From: Hordeum vulgare subsp. vulgare
Lineage: Eukaryota > Streptophyta > Magnoliopsida > Poales > Poaceae
DNA length: 64,000 nt
Direction of reading: 5' to 3'
Assembly: GCF_904849725.1 (NCBI RefSeq)
Contig: NC_058523.1
Location: 165,212,689 to 165,276,688 of the forward strand
The position numbers and the translations under genes were made by a program. Under the pieces are notes generated by a model. That model worked only from the letters and a program-made list of their open reading frames with translations. It was not told where the DNA came from and made no database searches. Within the stretch, counting starts at the first letter, position 1. Every line of letters begins with the position of its first letter. This document shows, piece after piece, positions 57,908 through 64,000 of this stretch.

Positions 57908-59257
57908 AGGGGAGATGCATCGCTGAAGGACGCCTGAAACACTTCCCTTATACAACTGGCCATCAATGACGGTGAAGGACTTCGACCTGCGGACGATCTG
58001 CCTAGCTTGGACTTCGTCTTCTGGTAACTCTTGCCTCATGATGTACGCAATGAACGGCACTGTCCACTCGGGGATGACAGCAAGAATCTCCATGATCAAA
58101 TCAACCACAGCGGGGACCTCGACTTCAGTCGGATCTGTTGAGCTCTTTGGTTGTACTGGCCTCTCTGTAAAGGGATCTTCCTTCACCGAGGGGAGATGTA
58201 GGTACTCGAGGCAGACATCACTCGGGACTGGTCTCCGAGTGGATCCAAGTTTTGCCAATTCATCAGCTGCTTGGTTTTTCAGTCGGGGAACATGGTGAAG
58301 TTCCGGAACTTCAAACTTCTTCTCGAGCTTCCTTACTGCGTTGCAGTATGCGGTCATGGTGGGGTTCCTTACGTCCCATTCCTTCATCACTTGATTAACC
58401 ACCAGATCTGAATCGCCATAGACCATCAGGCGACGGACGCCGAGTGTGATGGCCATGTGCAATCCATAAAGGAGAGCTTCATACTCTGCCTCATTGTTGG
58501 AATAATCGAAATGTATCTGCAACACATACTTGAGTTTATCACCTTTTGGCGATATGATTACTACGCCAGCGCCGGAGCCATTCAACATCTTGGACCCATC
58601 GAAGAACATAGTCCAATGGGCCGAGTAGATGTGAGTCAGTTGCTGTTGTTCTACCCATTCTGCTATGAAGTCAGCCAGAGCTTGAGACTTTATAGATTTC
58701 TTGGCTTCGAACTTGATGTCGCGGTATAGCATCTCCATTGCCCACTTTGCCACTCGGCCCGATGCATCCCGATTGTGGAGAATTTCCGACAACGGAGCAT
58801 CAGATATGACAGACACCGAGTGGTCTTGGAAGTAATGAGCCACCTTCTTTGCAGTCAAGTAGATCCCATAAATAAGCTTCTGATAATGGGGATACCTCTG
58901 CTTGGAAGGAGTCAGGACTTTGGAGACATAATATACTGGCCGCTGAACCGTGTACGCTTTGCCTTCTTCTTCGCGTTCGACTGTCAGAACGGTGCTGCCG
59001 ACTTGATTTGTAGCCGCGATGTACAGAAGAAGGGGTTCTTTACTGAGCGGTGCAGTAAGAACCGGCTGGGTGGAAAGAAGGGCTTTGAGGTCGTCGAATG
59101 CAATTTGGGCTTCGTCTGTCCACTCGAAGGTATCTGATTTCTTCATGAGTCGGTACAGAGGTAACGCCTTCTCGCCGAGTCGAGCGATAAACCTGCTCAA
59201 AGCCGCTAGGCAACCTGTGAGCCTTTGAACATCATGTATTCTTACCGGCCGTTCCAT
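57908..59257 (-). pseudogene. G2 RT end, RNase H and second RNase H
   Basis: A 450-codon open frame begins after TGA 59258-59260. It carries the RT thumb/connection (L-P-L-Y-R-L-M-K-K), the Gypsy RNase H (V-Q-R-P-V-Y-Y-V-S-K-V-L, P-H-Y-Q-K, Y-F-Q-D-H-S) and the archaeal-type RNase H with all four carboxylates visible: F-F-D-G-S, N-N-E-A-E-Y-E, V-Y-G-D-S-D-L-V and N-Q-A-A-D-E-L-A. This is the best-preserved part of the element and the reference for the G1 changes. Confidence 0.8.
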
Positions 59258-60048
59258 TCAGACGATGGTCCCGATCTTTTCAGGGTTGACATCGATCCTT
59301 CGTTTGGAAACGAAGAAACCGAGTAACTTCCCGCTGGGAACACCGAATGAACACTTCGCTGGGTTGAGCTTGATATCATACCTTTGCAGGTTGGCGAATG
59401 TTTCTGCCAAGTAAGTCAGCAGGTCGGAACCTTTGCATGACTTGACTACGATATCATCCAATATGCCTCCACATTTCGACCGATCTGGTCATGGAGGCAT
59501 TTTTGGATCATGCACATAAAAGTTGCTCCTGCATTCTTCAAACCGAATGGCATAGTGATGTAGCACAAACACCCGAATGGGGTGATGAAGGCTGTTTTTA
59601 ATTCGTCCGGACCATACAGATGGATCTGATGATAGCCCGAATAGGCATCAAGGAATGATAAACGCTCGCAGCCCGTAGTCGAATCATCAATTTGATCAAT
59701 GCGGGGGAGCGGGAAATAATCTTTCGGGCAGACCTTATTGAGATGCTTGAAATCGATGCACATACGGAGAGACTTGTCCTTCTTGGGCACCATGACAACA
59801 TTGGCGAGCCACTCGGAGTGGTGTACCTCACGAATGAAGTTGGCTGCCAAAAGTTTAGCCACCTCCTCTCCAATTGCCTTCCTCTTGTGCGCGGCGGACC
59901 GACGCAGGCGTTCTCGGACGGGCCGAGCAGCAGGATCCACATGCGGTCGGTGCTCAGCCAACTCCCTGGGTACACCTGGCATGTCAGCGGGCTTCCATGC
60001 AAAAATGTCCGAGTTCTCACGGAGGAATTGGATGAGCTCGGCTTCCTA
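59258..60048 (-). pseudogene. G2 reverse transcriptase
   Basis: RT blocks are in order: V-P-K-K-D-K-S-L-R-M-C-I-D-F, F-L-D-A-Y-S-G-Y-H-Q-I with the first catalytic Asp, and T-P-F-G-C-L-C-Y and M-P-F-G-L-K-N-A-G-A-T-F. One base is missing at about 59468-59470, exactly before the D-D of the Y-x-D-D box, so the frame is lost within the catalytic motif. It picks up in the next frame (D-D-I-V-V-K-S) to 59258. TAG at 60046-60048 separates this part from the protease segment in the same frame. Confidence 0.8.
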
Positions 60049-60984
60049 TTTTGGATCAAGGGTGGTGGAGATGTTCGTCGGGGCGGCGGTGTCGTCTGTC
60101 GGGTGGATATTGACTTTCTTCGTATCTCCCGCCGACTGGAACGCGGATTCTGAAGCTGGCTTCTTCGTACACATCAAGTAAGCGGTGTCCACTGTCTTCT
60201 TGTACTCATCCAGCTCGAGGATAGCCATCTGCTGATCGATAATCCTCGACCCATGCTGCCGACACTCCTCGGCCCGCTGCCGATTGCCTGTGACCGTGAT
60301 CACACCTTTGGGACCCGGAATCTTCAGCTTCAAATACACATAACATGGACGGGCCATGAAACGCGCATACGCCGGACGGCCCAAAATCGCATGGTATGCA
60401 CTCTGGAAGTCCACCACCTCGAATGTCAGCTTTTCCTTGCGGAAGTTCTTGTCGGAGCAGAAAACGACGTCCAACGCGATCTGGCCGAGTGACTTGGCCT
60501 TTCGTCCTGGGACGACTCCGTGGAACTACATGCTGCTCACGCTAAGTTTGGACATCGGAATGCCCATCCCCTTGAGAGTGTCGGCGTACATGATGTTCAA
60601 GCCGCTGCCACCGTCCATGAGGACTTTGCGCAGTCGGACTCCTTCCACCAACGGGTCGACGACCAGAGCTTGCCTCCCTGGGGTGGGGACGTGTGCTGGA
60701 TGGTCCGACTGATCAAAGGTGATCGCAGTCTGAGACCATTTGAGGAACGTGGGGTTGGTTGGGGTTTCCATGTTCACCTCCCTGTTCACCAGCTTCAGTC
60801 GACTCTTCCTTTCCACGTCTGCAAAAATCATCAATTTTGCATGGACTTGGGGGAACGGATCCTCGTCCTCATCATCCTGCTCGTTTTCCTTTTCACTCGG
60901 CTGCCCTTCGCCGAACCCTTGGATCAGGAGGCGACATTGCCGAGTGGTGTGCTTCGGGAATATGGCGTTGCCTTCTTCGTCCAT
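60049..60984 (-). pseudogene. G2 aspartic protease region
   Basis: The protease active-site motif L-M-D-G-G-S-G-L-N-I lies near 60610. After TAG 60526-60528 the same frame continues with flap-like and C-terminal parts (Y-H-A-I-L-G-R-P-A-Y-A). The order gag-protease-RT without an intervening stop in the ancestor is inferred from the constant frame. Confidence 0.7.
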
Positions 60985-61005
60985 CTTCGTGTGGATTGGA
61001 CATGG

Positions 61006-62708
61006 CTAATCCAGGATGGAATTCCCGAACTGTTTTTTCTTGGGGGTGTACTGAGCTTTCCCCTTGCCCTTGAACTTGGCATTTGTAACGGCTGCTCCCT
61101 CTGCCTGCGGAGTGGACGGAGCTTTCTGCTTCTGCTTCCGATTGTTGTTCCCATCTCCATCGGTGACCGCCTTATTCTTTCCGCTACGTATGCGGTCCTC
61201 CTCCTCGCCATTTGCATAGCGTGCGGCTATCTCCATCATCTTGCTCATGGAGATGTCGCCTGTCCGACCGAACTTCAGGTACAGATCTCTGTACTGCATG
61301 CCTGCCTTGAAGGCGCAGACCGCTTGATGCTCTGTGACGTTCTCCACCACGTGGTAGAGAGTCGTCCAGCGCTGGATGATCTCCCACAGGGGCTCATTCT
61401 GCTTCTGGACACAGTGCTGGCGTTCCACGAGACCAGCATGGCGTTTGCACGTGCCCTCGAAGGTCCTGATGAAGACTCGGGATAGATCTGCCCAACCGTA
61501 GATGCTTGACGGAACCAACTGGTTCAACCTCGCTCATGCGGAGCCGTCGAGCATCAGGGGGAGATGCTTCATGGCGACCTGGTCATCTCCGCCACCGATC
61601 CTCTGTAGTCGTCCAGCCACGTTTTTGGCTTGGACTCTCCTGTGAACTTGCTGATTCCCGTCGCCAATCGGAAGTGGGGAGGGATGTCAGCTGAACGGAT
61701 GGCCCGACTGAAGCACTCGGGACCAGAGACGATGGTCCTGCTTCCACTCGAACGGTCTCTATCGTGAGCATCACGGTGGGCTCGACTCCTGTCGACCTTC
61801 CTCTGGGCGATGTACCCTCTTGCGTCGGGCCTTCGATCATACGCGTCACCGACTGAACGCCGATCATCGTGATGCCGGGGCCCGTAAGGCCCACCCCGCG
61901 GAGGGGTGCGTGAACGGCGACGATCTTTGGGATTCCTGGAACAGCTGCCTCCCCCGCGTCGCTGATGAGAGTCGGGGCTGAAAACTGACCGATGCGTGTT
62001 CGCGTGAAGAGAACTGTTGTGGATCCTGTTGTGCGACTGGGAGACCGCCGAATTCTGCTGCTGCGCCGTATGCAACAGGGCATGGATCTGCTCGATCCCT
62101 CTACGAGCCTCTGAATTAGTCGGTTGGAGGGAATCGACTATCTTGGCAGCGGCAGCAAGGTTGAGGACGGGTGTGCGGAACACCTCGACGTTGCTCTGGC
62201 GAGTGCGTCGACTAGCAGAACGGTGGTGTTGACGACGAGCGCCGGATGATTCGCCGACCTCATGCTCGTTCCAACCGGTTCGGAGGGGACTTTCATGGGA
62301 ATCAGCCAAGAGAACTTCGGCTGCAGGCCCGCGACCCAAGTACTCGGAAGGTAACTCAGTCGGAACTGAGTCCAAGCACTAGGACGACGGCGCGACCACA
62401 AGTGACTCGAGGACCGCCACTTGAAAGGACGCGTTCTGTCGCGCCTGGGCGTGTTGTACCCAACGCTCGAGCCGCAGACGGCGGGACCGCTTGTTGCGGT
62501 GCGTGACGGGGGCGAAGATCGACACCGGGGACGATTGCTAGAGAAGAAGGATGCCGCGGGAACCGGCATGGAAGTGCGTAGCCCCGCGACTGGGGAGCGC
62601 CTCGACATCGAGGGGCGCATCCCGAAGCCATGCCGAATCGTCGACGATGAAGGAGAGTGCGCCGAAGAGGATCTCACGACCCATGCACAAATCACCGCCA
62701 GACGACAT
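61006..62708 (-). pseudogene. G2 gag
   Basis: An ATG at 62708 lies 66 bp from the primer-binding site. A first frame is soon lost, a long Arg/His/Ser-rich frame runs 62375-61569, and the gag domain is completed in another frame at 61527-61006 (W-E-I-I-Q-R-W, A-F-K-A-G-M, then a Lys-rich tail). A shift near 61610 and a TGA near 61532 lie between them, and TAG 61006-61008 separates gag from protease in the same frame. It would form the capsid. Confidence 0.65.
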
Positions 62709-62754
62709 GATTAAAAGATGAAGTCGCAAACTCGCCGGAAGTCGCTTAGACGCC

Positions 62755-62774
62755 TGCCCCACGGTGGGCGCCAA
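62755..62774 (-). other. G2 primer-binding site
   Basis: Minus-strand TTGGCGCCCACCGTGGGGC, one base inside the LTR. Nearly the same as the G1 site, so both probably use the same tRNA, whose identity I cannot fix. Confidence 0.7.
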
Positions 62775-62775
62775 C

Positions 62776-63307
62776 TGTCCTGGGTATAAGTCTGACAGTA
62801 GATGTGTAGGGTACGAAAGGATGGGCAGAGCCTTAGCTACGGCGAGGATGTATGAGTTCAGGCCCCTCTACGGTGGAGGTAAAAGCCCTATGTCTCAGTG
62901 CTCTTGGGATCTTAGTGTCGAGTGGAATATGGGATTACAGTAAAACCAACCCCCGCACCAGTGGGGAAGGACGGCTTATATAGAGTGCGTTGCCCTTCAT
63001 AATGGCCCGGTGGACAGGGGTGGAATAGCGATGAATAAATGCTTACGTTACAGGTAACCTAAGCCCTAAATGTTAATAATGGTGTATGAAAACGTATGAC
63101 CGTTGCCCTCCTGGGAGGTTACGATGTACAGAGTGGAATCCAGTCGGTACGTTAAATACGCTCCGAGTGCTCGTCACCGACTGGATGATGGGGGAGTCCT
63201 TAGTTCAGTCGGAACTGTCTAAGGGCCTTGTCCTCTATGAAGGGTAGTCCTTGGGTAGGACCTATAGGGCAGGCCTATGACCCTACCCTGGGACTATAAC
63301 CCCATCA
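62776..63307 (-). repeat. G2 5' LTR
   Basis: 532 bp, collinear with 51194-51725. Contains a minus-strand TATATAAG box. Confidence 0.9.
62975..62982 (-). promoter_or_regulatory. TATA box of the G2 5' LTR
   Basis: Minus-strand TATATAAG, conserved as TTATATAAG in the other LTR. Likely promoter of the genomic RNA. Confidence 0.55.
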
Positions 63308-63353
63308 AGAACAACAATGGAGCCAGTCGCCATCGAGAGATTCCTCCGGTAAC
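63308..63353 (+). pseudogene. Continuation of the exon interrupted by G2
   Basis: Resumes the frame of 51080-51193 directly after the G2 target duplication and ends at a possible donor CCG|GTAACA. See the entry at 51080. Confidence 0.4.
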
Positions 63354-64000
63354 AATGGAGATCCTTCTATTTTGTATACTCCCTCCTTCCCAAGTCTAAT
63401 GTTTTGCATGCAATCCCATAATTTAGGGCACACTTGCCTTTTGATCTCGTTTAGTTATATCTAGATGAAAAAAAATCCTATGAGACCAGGTATATTTTCT
63501 CTTCACGTGAGACCACTCTTAGAAGAATCCACGTGGCAATACAGATCTCAAAGCATCTTCGTCCCTTTCCCTTACTCTACGTCCGTTCGGATCTGATGGA
63601 TGTAGGCATGTAGCAAGGTCGGCCATGTCACACCTGCGGCTACAGGGGTTGTTCTGTCCGTCATATCGTCGATTAATTGACAAGCAGATTGTGGCCTCAA
63701 ACTCTCGGTGGTCGGCAAACCAACTGTTTCTGGTTTGACGACAACGGTTGGTGACTCGTTATATAAGAAAAAGGCAAAAATCTATGAGCTATTCCGTGTT
63801 CTGTTGTTGTAGGATCAATGGATAATAGATGATATGCTTTGAGATTTCAAGCTATTCCGTGTTGTCGTTAGCATAAAATGAATGACATAAACTCTATGTG
63901 TGGTGTTCATTATATGGCCTAGAAGCTCTACAATTTCATGTGTGTTTAAATGAATAGCATACAAAATCTAATCACACTACTTGTACATTCAGGGAACTCA
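63354..64000. other. Right flank
   Basis: Contains ACTCCCTCCTTCCCAAGTC at about 63379, resembling one end of a Stowaway MITE. The matching end is not seen. The rest is AT-rich, probably intron or intergenic DNA. Confidence 0.35.

Larger units (their letters stand above)
51194..63307 (-). mobile_element. G2: Tat-lineage Gypsy element with complete domain set
   Basis: LTRs lie at 51194-51725 and 62776-63307 (532 bp each), with target duplications AGAAT (51189-51193) and AGAAC (63308-63312). Minus-strand order is gag, protease, RT, RNase H, second RNase H, integrase, then a tail with a plus-strand (antisense) six-exon gene. All pol domains are recognisable, but the frame is broken by about seven nonsense codons and at least two frameshifts, so it is inactive. 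LTR divergence is about 4% by eye. Confidence 0.9.

Noticed and set aside
60520..61485. 321-codon plus-strand frame
   Set aside because: Complement of the G2 gag-protease region, whose minus-strand frame has recognisable domains.
63379..63420. Complete Stowaway MITE
   Set aside because: Only one terminal repeat is visible; no matching inverted end or second TA was found.

Overview
The window is intergenic DNA of a large grass genome, almost certainly Triticeae (wheat, Aegilops or barley relatives). The evidence is the density of nested LTR retrotransposons, LTR ends of the TGATACGTCTCC type that are abundant in wheat, Tat-lineage Gypsy elements with a second RNase H and an extra antisense gene, a Stowaway MITE, and GC-rich grass-like exons. 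I see no rRNA, tRNA, CRISPR or bacterial-type operons. No gene looks certainly intact: every host gene fragment I can follow is frameshifted, carries a stop, or is interrupted by a transposon.

Layout. 1-5957: a short exon remnant, a frameshifted small gene (1902-1430, minus) and two Helitron-like repeats. 5958-12941: LTR retrotransposon E1 (minus, 5-bp target duplication CCAAC), with 1.7-kb LTRs and a gag-like ORF but no pol. 12947-15218: small minus-strand gene fragments, one with a solo LTR inserted between its TATA box and its ATG. 15740-20965: two copies of an unclassified repeat with an A-B-A layout and a period of about 1.95 kb. 20966-22132: a broken DEDD 3'-5' exonuclease (RNase D/Werner-like) pseudogene. 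22728-41311: LTR retrotransposon E2 (minus), a relative of E1. One of its LTRs is split by a 12.2-kb Tat-lineage Gypsy element, G1 (23276-35503, plus). 41312-47201: a two-B3-domain gene (minus) with an exon interrupted by a 4.2-kb solo LTR. 48737-50943: an inverted third copy of the A-B repeat. 50971-63353: a small plus-strand gene split by a second 12.1-kb Tat Gypsy element, G2 (51194-63307, minus). 63308-64000: flank.

Insertion boundaries were set from TG...CA ends plus 5-bp target-site duplications: exact for E1 and the 4.2-kb solo LTR, 4 of 5 bases for the rest. Both Tat elements carry a multi-exon gene of the 'putative gypsy type transposon' (PF04195-like) family, antisense to gag-pol and lying between pol and the 3' LTR. 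In G2 six exons with GT-AG borders can be read. In G1 the protease and reverse-transcriptase region is missing and the remainder forms one gag-RNase H frame, so G1 cannot encode its own RT. Most nonsense codons in both elements are TAG at positions where the family is expected to have Gln, which fits decay by cytosine methylation. Polypurine-tract-like cores recur inside all four elements, including a 70-bp tandem array in G2.
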